NCBI RefSeq assembly: GCF_008801475.1
Contig: NZ_VZPP01000005.1
Location: 310,001-374,000, forward strand
DNA length: 64,000 nucleotides
From: Pseudomonas moorei
Lineage (GTDB): Bacteria; Pseudomonadota; Gammaproteobacteria; Pseudomonadales; Pseudomonadaceae
Direction of reading: 5' to 3'
In this document: in pieces, positions 37,158 to 46,417 of the stretch
Position numbering within the stretch: position 1 is the stretch's first letter
Layout of the letters: each line of letters starts with the position of its first letter
The notes under the pieces: model-generated
The model's database searches: none
What the model saw: only the letters and a program-made list of their open reading frames with translations
What the model was told of the DNA's origin: nothing
Made by a program: the position numbers and the translations under genes

Positions 37158-38038
37158 GCGACGCTCAACCTCTCGTAACGGTCATCATTGCCTCGTATAA
37201 CCACGGTCGCTATATCGAGGACAGCATCCTCAGCGTCCTCAATCAGAGCTACAAGAACATTGAGCTGTTGGTGGTCGATGATGGCTCTACCGATGACAGT
37301 GTCGAGCGTATCCAGGCTCTGCACGCACAATACGGGTTCGATTTCCGGGTCCAGAAAAATCAGGGGCTGACCAATACCTTGAATGGCGCGATTGCCCGCT
37401 CACGGGGCAGCCTGATCGTGCCGTTCGGTTCCGATGACATCATGTTGCCCGAGCGCATCGCGATTCAGGTCGAGTACATGGAAGGCAAGCCTGAAGTCGG
37501 GATTTGCGCCGGCAATATCGAGTTGATCGACGGTGACGGCAACCTCTACCCGGAGAAGCGTCAGCGTCGTGATGTGCCGTTCCGCCGTCTGGACTTCGAT
37601 GACATGTTCCTGGAGCGCAAGCCCTATCCCCCGGCGCCGACCCTGATGATTCGTCGCGAAGCGCTGGACAAGGTCGGCGGATTTGATCCGAACATTCGCC
37701 TGGAGGACTTGTTGATCGAGCTGAAGGTGACCCATGCGGGTTACTTCATCGATGGTTTGAGCGTGGTGATGGCGCGCTATCGCAAGCACGCCACCAACTC
37801 CTACAAGAATAACCGTTTCATGATCGACAACATCCTGCGTACCTACGCGCTCTTTAGCGATCATCCGTTGTACGACGAAGTGCGCTATAAATTCCTGAGT
37901 TCCATGTTCCTGAAAACCGCCAGCCGTGATCGCAAGCTGGCCCGTGAGCTGCTGGCCCAGATTCCGTTCAGGGCCTGGAACAAGAAAACCTGGCGTGGTC
38001 TGGGCCGCTTGTATTTCTCACCGCTGGAAAAAGACTGA
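37154..38038 (+). CDS. wapR: Core rhamnosyltransferase-like GT2 protein (WapR-like)
   Basis: 294 residues, a GT2 family GT-A enzyme: VTVIIASYNHGRYIEDSILS at the start, VVDDGSTDDS as the nucleotide site, FGSDD as the DxD-equivalent and LEDLLIELK near the catalytic base. It matches PA5000 (WapR) in family, length and place. WapR adds the 1,3-linked L-rhamnose that accepts O antigen. Function in this strain is inferred. Last gene of the forward core operon. Confidence 0.75.
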   Translation: MSDAQPLVTVIIASYNHGRYIEDSILSVLNQSYKNIELLVVDDGSTDDSVERIQALHAQYGFDFRVQKNQGLTNTLNGAIARSRGSLIVPFGSDDIMLPERIAIQVEYMEGKPEVGICAGNIELIDGDGNLYPEKRQRRDVPFRRLDFDDMFLERKPYPPAPTLMIRREALDKVGGFDPNIRLEDLLIELKVTHAGYFIDGLSVVMARYRKHATNSYKNNRFMIDNILRTYALFSDHPLYDEVRYKFLSSMFLKTASRDRKLARELLAQIPFRAWNKKTWRGLGRLYFSPLEKD

Positions 38039-38091
38039 GCCTCGGGTTGGGCTCGATCACTTTGAAGCGATGGCATTCAGGTATTGATTGA

Positions 38092-38111
38092 GGGGTGGAT
38101 GAACCCACCCC
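38092..38111. terminator. GC-rich hairpin between convergent wapR and waaL
   Basis: GGGGTGG (38092-38098) pairs with CCACCCC (38105-38111) across a 6-base loop, 54 bases after the wapR stop and before the waaL stop. There is no T run, so termination is uncertain. Confidence 0.4.
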
Positions 38112-38210
38112 GATGTCAGATATCCGCGCAAGCCATCAGTGCTGGAACGGCGGCTGTTGCCCGCATGTTCCATGCGGCGCGCAGCACAGGTGTCGCGCTC
38201 GTGATTTCAT

Positions 38211-40076
38211 TTATTGTTGAGCCCGGACCGGGGAGTTTCCGGTCAGCACTTGTTTGTGCAGATTATCTGCGTCGGCTTGTGATGCCGTCGCAGCGTATCC
38301 CTTGAGCAGGTCTTCGAAATGCTCTTCGAACAACCAGCGCCGATCGACGGTGTAACGCTGCATATGGCGCAAATTGCGCTGACGCAGGGACGAGCTCAAT
38401 GAGGAAGGGTAGATGCGCATATCGGCCAGATCGATCAGGCCGAATTCACCGTCATCCATGACCAGCACATTGCCCAGGTGAAGAGAACGGAAATAGACAC
38501 CTTGCTCGTGCAGTTGCGCCATGAATTTGCCAAAACGTTCCACCAGTGCCTGGCGTACTGCCGGGGCGGTGATACCTTGCAAGACCTGGCGCAGCGTGTG
38601 CCCGGGCAAGGGGGTGTAGTGCACGGCGGTGCTGCCGTCTTCGAGCCGGTAAAGATCGAGGATTGGCGGTGTTGGAATGCCCATGGTGCGCAGTTGCACA
38701 CTGTTGATGGCAAATCGTTGGGAATACGGGTTGAAACTGCCCGAGGTATACCAGCGGCGGCGCCGGAACAGTTTGAGGAAGCTACCGTCGATCAGGCGCA
38801 GGACCTTTGGACCCAAACCATCTTCTTCGATGACTTGCGCATTGGCGGTGAGCTTTTGCAGGGCGTCCGCTGTCAACGTGTTGATCGGCATGGCCAACAA
38901 GCGTCTGGCCCGCTGGTTGATGCTCAAGGCGGCAATCAGGGCCAGGGGAATCCACAACAGGAACCAGTGCTCTTTTGGCCGGGAAATAATCCCTCCGCCT
39001 TCGGTCAGGCCTGCACCTATGCCGAATACCAGCCAGGTTGAAGCGATGATGAATAGCGGTTGCAGCCGGTAGCGCCAGCTGCACAGCAGGCCTTGAGCCT
39101 GGAAGAACAGCCAGGGTAACAAGCCGATAATGCCGACGTAGTAAAGCACGCCCAGGGCAAAGCTATGGGGCTCCGATAGGTTGTATCCGATGCCGGGGTC
39201 GAGGCTCAGGTCGGCGTTGAAGCCATGACCGATCCACGGGTGATCGGCAATTTTTTGCAGGGACAATTGCCAGATTTCGAAGCGGTAGGAGTCGCCCCGT
39301 GCATTGATTATTTGCGAAAACATCACGACAACGGCGGCACCGGTGACGAAGAGCGCGCCAAGCAAGGCAACGGAGCGCCGATTCCAGCAGATGAAACTCA
39401 GCCAGAGCGCAGCCAGTGTCACCGCGACCAGAGGGGTCCTGGAGCCGGTCGCCATCACTGCGGCGAACATGACCGCCATTGCCGGGATGCTCAGCCACAG
39501 GATCTGATGACGCTTGCAAGTCATGCTCAAACTGAGCCAGTAGGTGCAGAAAAAGCCGAATATATGAGAGCTGAGCAGTGGGTTGTCGAAGGCGCCCCCG
39601 CCAATCAGGCGCATGCCTGGTTCATAGGTGCGGGCAAACATGTAAAGGTTGTAGACCGATGCGATCAACGCCACCATTGCTGCGCAGAACAGCAAAGGAC
39701 GGATAATTTCGCTGCGAAAACGCACCAGCAGGTAGCACCCGGCGAACAGCATCAATGTGTGCAAGGGTGGTTTGAACTCACCGCCGATATTTTCTTCGCT
39801 CGGGCCCCAGCACAGGCTGAGCAGCGCCCAGGCCACGAATAGCAGTGCCGCGATGAAGATCGGCTCATTCAGCAGTTCTTTACCCGCCCGCGGGCGCAAG
39901 CACAGAGCTATCAGCGTTGGAATGCTGAACAGGCCATAAAAAAGTTTGTGGAGCACATTGCGCCCTGGGAGAAAAAACAGCGCGCAAAGCAGCAGTAAAA
40001 AACCGAGCGGCAGGATCCACAGGCAAATGAAATCGAAGACACGATTGGACGTTTTGTTCAGGCCGTTTAATTGCAT
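38211..40076 (-). CDS. waaL: Fusion of O-antigen ligase (WaaL-type) and kinase-like domain
   Basis: 621 residues from the ATG at 40076; starts further upstream are possible but overlap msbA. Residues 1-425 contain about ten to twelve hydrophobic helices and the Wzy_C-type region RFEIWQLSLQKIADHPWIGH (about 264), as in O-antigen ligases that join O antigen to lipid A-core in the periplasm. Residues 430-621 are a cytoplasmic kinase/phosphotransferase-like domain with FRSLHLGNVLVMDDGEFG and LIDLADM. In P. aeruginosa I recall these as separate adjacent genes (waaL and the toluene-tolerance-like PA4998). The kinase target is unknown. Confidence 0.85.
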   Translation of the reverse strand: MQLNGLNKTSNRVFDFICLWILPLGFLLLLCALFFLPGRNVLHKLFYGLFSIPTLIALCLRPRAGKELLNEPIFIAALLFVAWALLSLCWGPSEENIGGEFKPPLHTLMLFAGCYLLVRFRSEIIRPLLFCAAMVALIASVYNLYMFARTYEPGMRLIGGGAFDNPLLSSHIFGFFCTYWLSLSMTCKRHQILWLSIPAMAVMFAAVMATGSRTPLVAVTLAALWLSFICWNRRSVALLGALFVTGAAVVVMFSQIINARGDSYRFEIWQLSLQKIADHPWIGHGFNADLSLDPGIGYNLSEPHSFALGVLYYVGIIGLLPWLFFQAQGLLCSWRYRLQPLFIIASTWLVFGIGAGLTEGGGIISRPKEHWFLLWIPLALIAALSINQRARRLLAMPINTLTADALQKLTANAQVIEEDGLGPKVLRLIDGSFLKLFRRRRWYTSGSFNPYSQRFAINSVQLRTMGIPTPPILDLYRLEDGSTAVHYTPLPGHTLRQVLQGITAPAVRQALVERFGKFMAQLHEQGVYFRSLHLGNVLVMDDGEFGLIDLADMRIYPSSLSSSLRQRNLRHMQRYTVDRRWLFEEHFEDLLKGYAATASQADADNLHKQVLTGNSPVRAQQ

Positions 40077-40169
40077 GCTGAGTGATTCATTCCTGAGTTG
40101 AACGACCATTTTAAGGCTGAGGGGGCTGGGTAAGGGTTTCGGGGCGTCACAATACCAGTCTTTACGCGA

Positions 40170-40201
40170 TTGCCAGAACCCTGAAGAAGCTGTGCTAAAG
40201 T
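40170..40201 (+). promoter_or_regulatory. Possible msbA promoter
   Basis: An extended -10-like TGCTAAAGT at 40193-40201 lies 31 bases before the msbA ATG. TTGCCA at 40170 is 20 bases upstream of the hexamer, longer than ideal, so the extended -10 would have to carry recognition. Confidence 0.35.
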
Positions 40202-40231
40202 CAGCGTCCTTTTTATCGACATTCGCGTGAT

Positions 40232-42034
40232 ATGACCGACTCCAGTCTCTCCGCAAGCCCATCGAGCTTGAAAATCTACTTCCGACTGCTCGGCTATGTC
40301 AGGCCGTACATCAGTCTTTTCCTGATCAGCATTGTTGGATTTCTGATTTTCGCTTCGACGCAGCCAATGCTGGGCTACATCCTCAAGTACTTCGTCGATG
40401 GCCTGTCCAACCCGGAAGCTGCGCTGTTCCCGACCGTGCCTTACCTGCGTGACCTGCAGCTGCTGCAGGCGGTGCCGTTGCTGATCATCCTGATCGCGGC
40501 GTGGCAGGGTTTGGGGTCTTATCTGGGCAACTACTTCCTGGCCAAGGTTTCCCTCGGGCTGGTCCATGACCTGCGAGTGCAGTTGTTCAACAACCTGCTG
40601 GTGCTGCCTAACCGGTACTTCGACAAGCATAACTCGGGTCATCTGATTTCACGTATCACCTTCAACGTAACCATGGTCACGGGGGCGGCTACAGATGCGA
40701 TCAAGGTCGTAATCCGTGAGGGCATGACGGTCATCTTCCTGTTTGCCTCTTTGCTGTTCATGAACTGGCGCTTGACCCTGGTCATGGTCGCCATCCTGCC
40801 GCTGATCGCGGTGATGGTGCGTACGGCGAGCAAGAAATTCCGTAAACAGAGCAAGAAGATCCAGTTGGCCATGGGCGATGTGACGCACGTGGCCTCGGAA
40901 ACCATCCAGGGCTATCGCGTTGTTCGCAGTTTCGGTGGCGAGGTTTACGAGCAAAAGCGTTTCTTCGAAGCCAGCCAGGGCAACACCGACAAGCAGCTGC
41001 GCATGACCCGAACCGGCGCCATCTATACGCCATTGCTGCAACTGGTGATCTACACCGCCATGGCGTCGCTGATGTTCCTGGTGCTGTTACTGCGTGGCGA
41101 TGCGTCCGCCGGTGACATGGTTGCCTATATCACGCTGGCTGGCCTTCTGCCCAAACCCATCCGTCAATTGTCCGAAGTCAGTTCGACCATCCAGAAGGGT
41201 GTGGCAGGTGCCGAGAGCATCTTCGAACAACTGGATGTCGAGCCCGAAGTCGACACCGGCACCATTGAGCGTGATGTTGTCAGCGGTCGTCTGGACGTGC
41301 GTAACCTCAGCTTCACCTACCCGGACACCGAGCGTCAGGTGCTCGATGACATCAGTTTCTCGGTAGAGCCGGGACAAATGGTGGCGCTGGTAGGACGTTC
41401 CGGCAGTGGCAAGTCGACGCTGGCCAACCTGATCCCGCGTTTCTATCACCACGACAAGGGTCAAATCCTCATCGACGGCGTTGAGGTGGAAGAATACAAA
41501 CTGCTGAACTTGCGCAAGCACATCGCCCAGGTGACACAGCATGTGACGCTGTTCAGCGACACCGTGGCCAACAACATTGCCTATGGCGATTTGGCCGGCG
41601 CGCCTCGTGAAGATATCGAGAAAGCCGCGAGAGACGCCTACGCGATGGATTTCATCCAGCAGTTGCCCGAGGGGCTTGATACCCAGGTTGGCGAAAACGG
41701 CGTATTGCTGTCCGGTGGCCAGCGGCAGCGTCTGGCGATTGCGCGGGCACTGTTGAAGAATGCACCTTTGCTGATTCTCGATGAGGCTACGTCGGCACTT
41801 GATACCGAGTCCGAGCGCCATATTCAGGCCGCGCTGGATCAAGTGATGAAAGGCCGTACCACGCTGGTGATCGCTCACCGGTTGTCGACCATCGAGAAGG
41901 CTGACCTGATCCTGGTCATGGATCAGGGGAAAATCGTCGAGCGTGGCACCCATGCGCAACTGCTGGCGCAAAATGGCTACTACTCGCGCCTGAATGCCCT
42001 GGGCCTCGATGCCCCGGCGCAAGACATCGCTTGA
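40232..42034 (+). CDS. msbA: Lipid A-core exporter MsbA (ABC transporter)
   Basis: An inner-membrane flippase moving lipid A-core to the periplasmic face. 600 residues: six-helix transmembrane domain (to about 330), then one ATPase domain with Walker A GRSGSGKST (near 387), signature LSGGQRQR (near 493), Walker B LLILDEATSA (near 513) and the H-loop AHRLST. Divergent from waaL, followed by a strong hairpin and then hldE. Confidence 0.96.
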   Translation: MTDSSLSASPSSLKIYFRLLGYVRPYISLFLISIVGFLIFASTQPMLGYILKYFVDGLSNPEAALFPTVPYLRDLQLLQAVPLLIILIAAWQGLGSYLGNYFLAKVSLGLVHDLRVQLFNNLLVLPNRYFDKHNSGHLISRITFNVTMVTGAATDAIKVVIREGMTVIFLFASLLFMNWRLTLVMVAILPLIAVMVRTASKKFRKQSKKIQLAMGDVTHVASETIQGYRVVRSFGGEVYEQKRFFEASQGNTDKQLRMTRTGAIYTPLLQLVIYTAMASLMFLVLLLRGDASAGDMVAYITLAGLLPKPIRQLSEVSSTIQKGVAGAESIFEQLDVEPEVDTGTIERDVVSGRLDVRNLSFTYPDTERQVLDDISFSVEPGQMVALVGRSGSGKSTLANLIPRFYHHDKGQILIDGVEVEEYKLLNLRKHIAQVTQHVTLFSDTVANNIAYGDLAGAPREDIEKAARDAYAMDFIQQLPEGLDTQVGENGVLLSGGQRQRLAIARALLKNAPLLILDEATSALDTESERHIQAALDQVMKGRTTLVIAHRLSTIEKADLILVMDQGKIVERGTHAQLLAQNGYYSRLNALGLDAPAQDIA

Positions 42035-42039
42035 TACCG

Positions 42040-42070
42040 GCAAGAGGGTGAGCAAGGCTCACCCTCTTGC
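42040..42070 (+). terminator. Perfect 14-bp hairpin after msbA
   Basis: GCAAGAGGGTGAGC (42040-42053) pairs perfectly with GCTCACCCTCTTGC (42057-42070) across an AAG loop, 6 bases after the msbA stop. No T run follows, so it may stabilise mRNA ends or terminate with help. Confidence 0.6.
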
Positions 42071-42202
42071 ACATCGGGCGCGCAATGCACCCGGTACCAT
42101 GTATCCAAAGCTTTACGTTACTTGACCAAGCCGGAATAAATCTCGACAACGCATTTGTTAAGGTTCCTGAACGATGGACGCCTGCAAGCGCCCATTAAAG
42201 AT

Positions 42203-42223
42203 TTTGCTCAAAAAATGAGCAAA
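42203..42223 (+). other. Hairpin in the msbA-hldE gap
   Basis: TTTGCTCA (42203-42210) pairs with TGAGCAAA (42216-42223) over AAAAA. AGGTTCC about 35 bases upstream could pair with GGAACCT directly after it. This might be a small RNA or leader structure; no ORF is seen here. Confidence 0.3.
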
Positions 42224-42277
42224 GGAACCTGCTACATGATCCGGTTGCAGCCGCCGCACAAGCCCATGCCCACCCTG

Positions 42278-42286
42278 TGTTAATAT
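42278..42286 (+). promoter_or_regulatory. Extended -10 promoter of hldE
   Basis: TGTTAATAT (42278-42286) is an extended -10 (TGn plus TAATAT), 35 bases before the hldE start. A -35 match is not evident. Confidence 0.5.
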
Positions 42287-42320
42287 CGCCCCCCTGTTCA
42301 TTTTGTATGTGGGTTGCTCC

Positions 42321-43742
42321 ATGAAGTTGTCCATGCCGCGATTCGATCAAGCCCCTGTCTTGGTGGTCGGCGATGTCATGCTCGACCGTTACTGGCATGG
42401 TGGTACCTCACGGATTTCCCCTGAGGCACCCGTACCGGTCGTCAAGGTCGAGCACATCGAGGACCGCCCGGGCGGTGCCGCCAACGTTGCGTTGAACATT
42501 GCCGCCCTCGGCGCGCCGGCCTCGCTGGTTGGCGTGACGGGCGACGATGAAGCCGCCGACAGCCTGGTCAATAGCCTCAAGGGAGCAGGCGTGCGCGCGC
42601 TGTTCCAGCGCATCGCGCACCAGCCGACCATCGTCAAGCTGCGGGTCATGAGCCGTCACCAGCAATTGTTGCGTATCGACTTCGAAGAACCGTTTGCCAC
42701 CGACGCCATGGCGCTGGCGGTGCAAGTCGACGAATTGCTCGAAGGCATCAAGGTGCTGGTGCTGTCCGACTACGGCAAAGGCGCGCTGAAGAACCATCAG
42801 GTGCTGATCCAGGCGGCCCGTGCCCGCGGCATTCCGGTGCTGGCGGATCCCAAGGGCAAGGATTTCTCGATCTACCGCGGGGCGAGTCTGATCACGCCAA
42901 ACCTCAGCGAGTTCGAAACCATCGTCGGCGGCTGCGCCGATGAGCACGAGTTGGTGAGCAAGGGCGGGAAGTTGATGCACGATCTCGAACTCGGCGCCTT
43001 GCTGGTGACCCGTGGCGAACACGGCATGACCCTGCTGCGTCCGGATCATCCGGCGTTGCACTTGCCGGCCCGGGCCCGTGAAGTGTTCGACGTGACCGGT
43101 GCCGGCGATACGGTAATTTCCACCCTGGCCGCGGCGATTGCCGCTGGCGAAGAGCTTCCGCATGCGGTCGGCCTGGCCAACCTGGCGGCGGGTATCGTGG
43201 TCGGAAAACTCGGTACGGCAGCCATCAGTGCCCCGGAACTGCGTCGCGCCATCCAGCGTGAGGAGGGCTCGGAGCGAGGTGTGCTCGGCCTCGAGCAACT
43301 GCTGCTGGCGGTCGACGATGCCCGTGCTCACAACGAAAAGATCGTGTTTACCAATGGCTGCTTCGACATCCTGCATGCCGGCCATGTGACCTACCTGGAA
43401 CAGGCGCGGGCGCAGGGCGATCGCCTGATCGTGGCAGTCAACGACGATGCGTCGGTCAGCCGCCTGAAAGGGCCGGGCCGTCCGATCAACAGTGTCGACC
43501 GGCGCATGGCTGTGCTGGCCGGGTTGGGGGCAGTGGACTGGGTGATCAGCTTCCCTGAAGGCACGCCGGAAAACCTGCTGCGCGAGGTCAAGCCGGATGT
43601 ACTGGTAAAGGGCGGGGACTATGGGATCGACCAGGTGGTCGGTGCGGACATCGTGACTGCTTACGGCGGCGCCGTGAAAGTGCTTGGGCTTGTGGAAAAC
43701 AGCTCCACTACCGCGATTGTCGAAAAAATCCGCAGTCGTTGA
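42321..43742 (+). CDS. hldE: Bifunctional heptose-7-phosphate kinase / heptose-1-phosphate adenylyltransferase HldE
   Basis: Makes ADP-glycero-manno-heptose for the LPS core: a kinase step and a nucleotidyl transfer in one protein. 473 residues from the ATG at 42321. The N-terminal PfkB kinase domain has the GGAANVALNIAALGAPASLV site and the catalytic GAGDTVISTL near residue 259. The C-terminal nucleotidyltransferase domain has TNGCFDILHAGH near 343. It feeds WaaC and WaaF upstream. Confidence 0.97.
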   Translation: MKLSMPRFDQAPVLVVGDVMLDRYWHGGTSRISPEAPVPVVKVEHIEDRPGGAANVALNIAALGAPASLVGVTGDDEAADSLVNSLKGAGVRALFQRIAHQPTIVKLRVMSRHQQLLRIDFEEPFATDAMALAVQVDELLEGIKVLVLSDYGKGALKNHQVLIQAARARGIPVLADPKGKDFSIYRGASLITPNLSEFETIVGGCADEHELVSKGGKLMHDLELGALLVTRGEHGMTLLRPDHPALHLPARAREVFDVTGAGDTVISTLAAAIAAGEELPHAVGLANLAAGIVVGKLGTAAISAPELRRAIQREEGSERGVLGLEQLLLAVDDARAHNEKIVFTNGCFDILHAGHVTYLEQARAQGDRLIVAVNDDASVSRLKGPGRPINSVDRRMAVLAGLGAVDWVISFPEGTPENLLREVKPDVLVKGGDYGIDQVVGADIVTAYGGAVKVLGLVENSSTTAIVEKIRSR

Positions 43743-43871
43743 TGAAATGAATGCCTATCGTTATGTTCTGCGTGTAAGCGGATTTTGCCTTGGGGAGCTG
43801 AATGTTTCCGTTGATGTGGCAGGTTTGAACCGAATGCGCTTGCCTGCCTACATCGTGTGGTCAAAAAACCT

Positions 43872-44846
43872 ATGAAAGTAATGCTTCTGGTGATGGGCGA
43901 GCAGCGAGTCATTCTCGACCGGCTCTACGACATCGTGCAGCAAAACTGTGATGAATGTTTCATCTACCGGTTGAGCAAGCAGCAACAGATGAACCTGGGG
44001 GCGTTTCTGGCCTCGGTCAATTACCAGACATTCGATCGCGTGGTGATCTTTTCCCGGGTCAAGCGCCTGGCTCCGCAACTGCGGGTGCTCAAGTGCATTT
44101 CCGGGTTGGTCTTTCTTGAGCATGACGCCTACCAGAATTACATGCCCGAAAGTAAATACCGTGGCGTGTATTCGCGTCTCTACAGCCGTCTCCCGAGTTG
44201 TCGGGCGCTGGTGTCCGGTGCTGTGGTCGCTCGCAAGATGCTGGCTGAGGGCATCGATACGGTGTTTGTCTCCAAGGGGTACGACGAGCAGATGCTGCGC
44301 AACACTGGAGCCGTGCGGGACATTCCCATCGGTTTTCTCGGCAGCCTGAAAAGTACTGAATACTCGCGGCGCAAAGCGCTGCTTGAGTCGCTTTCGCAGC
44401 GCACCGGCATGTTGGTGGCGCGCACGAAATCGGGTTCGGAATATCTGGAAACGCTCAATCGCATCAAGATCTTCGTCAGTGCCGATATCGGCATGAACGA
44501 GTTCATGATCAAGAACTTTGAAGCCATGGCCTGCGGTTGCGTGCTGTTGGCATGGAGCCAGGGCGAAGAAGACCAGTTGCTCGGCTTCGAAGATATGCAC
44601 AACACCGTGTTTTATCGTAGCGAAGACGAGGCGGTGGAAAAGATCAAAATGCTGCAGGATGACCCGCAACTGGCGGAGCGTATCGCACGCAATGGTCAGG
44701 AATTTGCGCAAAGCCGCTATTCCTTTGCCCGCGTTGGCCAGGCACTCGCCACTGAAATCCAGCGCGAGATGCGCCCTTGGCAGCCGCCTTCGGCGTTCAC
44801 ACGGTTCTGGGTAAGGCTGCGTTACGGAATGAAGGTACCAGTCTGA
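43872..44846 (+). CDS. Glycosyltransferase-like protein (GT-B type), LPS-associated
   Basis: 324 residues from the ATG at 43872; a GTG at 43857 is an alternative and neither has a clear Shine-Dalgarno. MKVMLLVMGEQRVILDRLYD begins a Rossmann-like half. The second half carries MNEFMIKNFEAMACGCVLLA, like the donor-site glutamate segment of GT4 enzymes. Substrate unknown. It follows hldE and is directly coupled to the next gene (TGA then ATG). Confidence 0.62.
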   Translation: MKVMLLVMGEQRVILDRLYDIVQQNCDECFIYRLSKQQQMNLGAFLASVNYQTFDRVVIFSRVKRLAPQLRVLKCISGLVFLEHDAYQNYMPESKYRGVYSRLYSRLPSCRALVSGAVVARKMLAEGIDTVFVSKGYDEQMLRNTGAVRDIPIGFLGSLKSTEYSRRKALLESLSQRTGMLVARTKSGSEYLETLNRIKIFVSADIGMNEFMIKNFEAMACGCVLLAWSQGEEDQLLGFEDMHNTVFYRSEDEAVEKIKMLQDDPQLAERIARNGQEFAQSRYSFARVGQALATEIQREMRPWQPPSAFTRFWVRLRYGMKVPV

Positions 44847-45554
44847 ATGATGGAGCATGAGTCGCCGCAAACCATCGAACAAATGGCACTGGATGCGCTG
44901 CCTGGCGGTGACCAGTCGGTTCTGGGCGCGTTGCCTGAGGGGTTCCGGGAGTGCCTTGGCCGCGCGGCTCGGGTCGTACTGATTGCCAACAACCCGGCCA
45001 TCAGCGCGGCGGATTTTCAGGCACTGAACATTGGCGTCGATGACGTTGTCGTCAGCTTCAATACCTGCATCAAGGCGTCGCTGCTCAATGAGCAGAGCGT
45101 GAATGTCTTCGTACATGGCTACAACGCGCCGGATGCCTATTTTTTCGGTCTGCCCTGCGCAGCGGACGTGCAACGACTGTTCGAGCAGACGAACGAGCGC
45201 TGTTTCAGCATGCTGGTTGGGTGTGCTGCACCGATGTGTCCGTTGCCACGGGTGGCCATGTACCGGGATCGCATTCCACTGCCGCCGCTTTGGAATTACC
45301 CGGTCGACCGGCCGGGTGGCAAGCGTTACGTCGGGCCCTCCACCGGTTTCAACGCGCTGGTGCTGTTCGACTGGTTGCGCTGCCACGCCGGTTATACCTA
45401 TCAGCTCATGACCCTGGGTTTTTCCAACGAAGCAGGAAATCTTTGGGGGGGGCACGCCTGGGATTATGAGCGCGACTGGTTGCAGAAGTCAGACGTCATT
45501 GTGGTGCCTCTGCAACCCCGTCGCTGGTGGCAGGCGCTGTTCCGGCGAAGATGA
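44847..45554 (+). CDS. GT29/sialyltransferase-like protein of unknown specificity
   Basis: 235 residues. VVLIANNPAISAADFQALNI followed by VVSFNTC resembles the nucleotide-binding start of GT29-like enzymes. YVGPSTGFNALVLFDWLRC resembles the sialyl-motif S region (PSTG). LWGGHAWDYERDWLQ near the end carries a histidine that could be the catalytic base. These likenesses are judged by eye. It starts directly after the previous stop, so the two are co-translated. A surface-sugar role is inferred. Confidence 0.5.
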   Translation: MMEHESPQTIEQMALDALPGGDQSVLGALPEGFRECLGRAARVVLIANNPAISAADFQALNIGVDDVVVSFNTCIKASLLNEQSVNVFVHGYNAPDAYFFGLPCAADVQRLFEQTNERCFSMLVGCAAPMCPLPRVAMYRDRIPLPPLWNYPVDRPGGKRYVGPSTGFNALVLFDWLRCHAGYTYQLMTLGFSNEAGNLWGGHAWDYERDWLQKSDVIVVPLQPRRWWQALFRRR

Positions 45555-45612
45555 GTGACACCGCCATTCCGATTGCAAACGGGCCACAAATACTTTCAAA
45601 AGGTGCTGTTGA

Positions 45613-46413
45613 GTGTTGAAAATTGCAGTGGCTTTTTTCGGGATCCCGAGAAATTCGCAGATTTGCTTCCCTTCCATCGAGCAGTGCGTGCTGAAGCAGT
45701 TGCCTGCTGGCAGCGACATAAAGTGCTTTTATCACTTATACAAAATCGATGAAGTACAGAACGCGCGGTCCGGCGAGAAAGGCGAGCTGGCAGCGGACAA
45801 CTACCAGCCGTTCGAGCCGATGACCGGAGAGCTTACTTCCACTGAAGGCGTGCTGGAGCGCTGGAATTTCGAGCAGGTCAAGGCAATGGGCGATACCTGG
45901 GCCGATGATTATGCGTCGCTGCGCAATCTGATCTATCAGCTTCACTCACTGCACGCCGTCACCACGATGATCGAATCCTTCAATCCGGATTTCGTTGTGT
46001 TCGTGCGACCGGACAATTTCTTCCACACCGAGCTGCCTGGCTATGTGTTCAATCATCCGCAGGCCCGGCGGCACAATGCCTACATTCCGGACTGGCAGTG
46101 GTGGGGTGGGGTGAACGACCGCTTCGCCATTTGCGGACGCGACACTTATGTCGCGTACGGCAAGCGGATCGAGCGCATCTTCGATTTCTGCAAGGCAACG
46201 GGAAGGAAGTTGCATTCCGAGCGCTTGCTCAAATTTGCACTGCAACAGGCCGGCGCCAAGGTTTGCACACTGAAGACCCAGGCTTCTCGCGTTCGAATCA
46301 CCGGCGTATTCGCCGAAGAATCGTTCTCTCCCAAGCGCGGCATGGGCAAGCGCGAAAACCGTTACTTCCATGTCTTCGCCACCTTGCGCACGTGGATGGA
46401 TCGCAGGCGTTAG
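45613..46413 (+). CDS. Glycosyltransferase-like protein, family not recognised
   Basis: 266 residues from a GTG start (MLKIAVAFFGIPRNSQICFP). SFNPDFVVFVRPDNFFHTEL contains a possible DxD-like site, and DWQWWGGVNDRFAICGRDTY resembles the acceptor region of small GT-A enzymes that build surface glycans. No signal peptide or membrane helix. Third gene of the unassigned group after hldE; convergent with the next gene, 4 bases away. Confidence 0.5.
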   Translation: MLKIAVAFFGIPRNSQICFPSIEQCVLKQLPAGSDIKCFYHLYKIDEVQNARSGEKGELAADNYQPFEPMTGELTSTEGVLERWNFEQVKAMGDTWADDYASLRNLIYQLHSLHAVTTMIESFNPDFVVFVRPDNFFHTELPGYVFNHPQARRHNAYIPDWQWWGGVNDRFAICGRDTYVAYGKRIERIFDFCKATGRKLHSERLLKFALQQAGAKVCTLKTQASRVRITGVFAEESFSPKRGMGKRENRYFHVFATLRTWMDRRR

Positions 46414-46417
46414 TCCG

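Noticed and set aside
43743..43871. Small frame between hldE and the first unassigned glycosyltransferase (from 43684 or 43747)
   Set aside because: Mostly overlaps the hldE end or lacks a ribosome-binding site; no family likeness.
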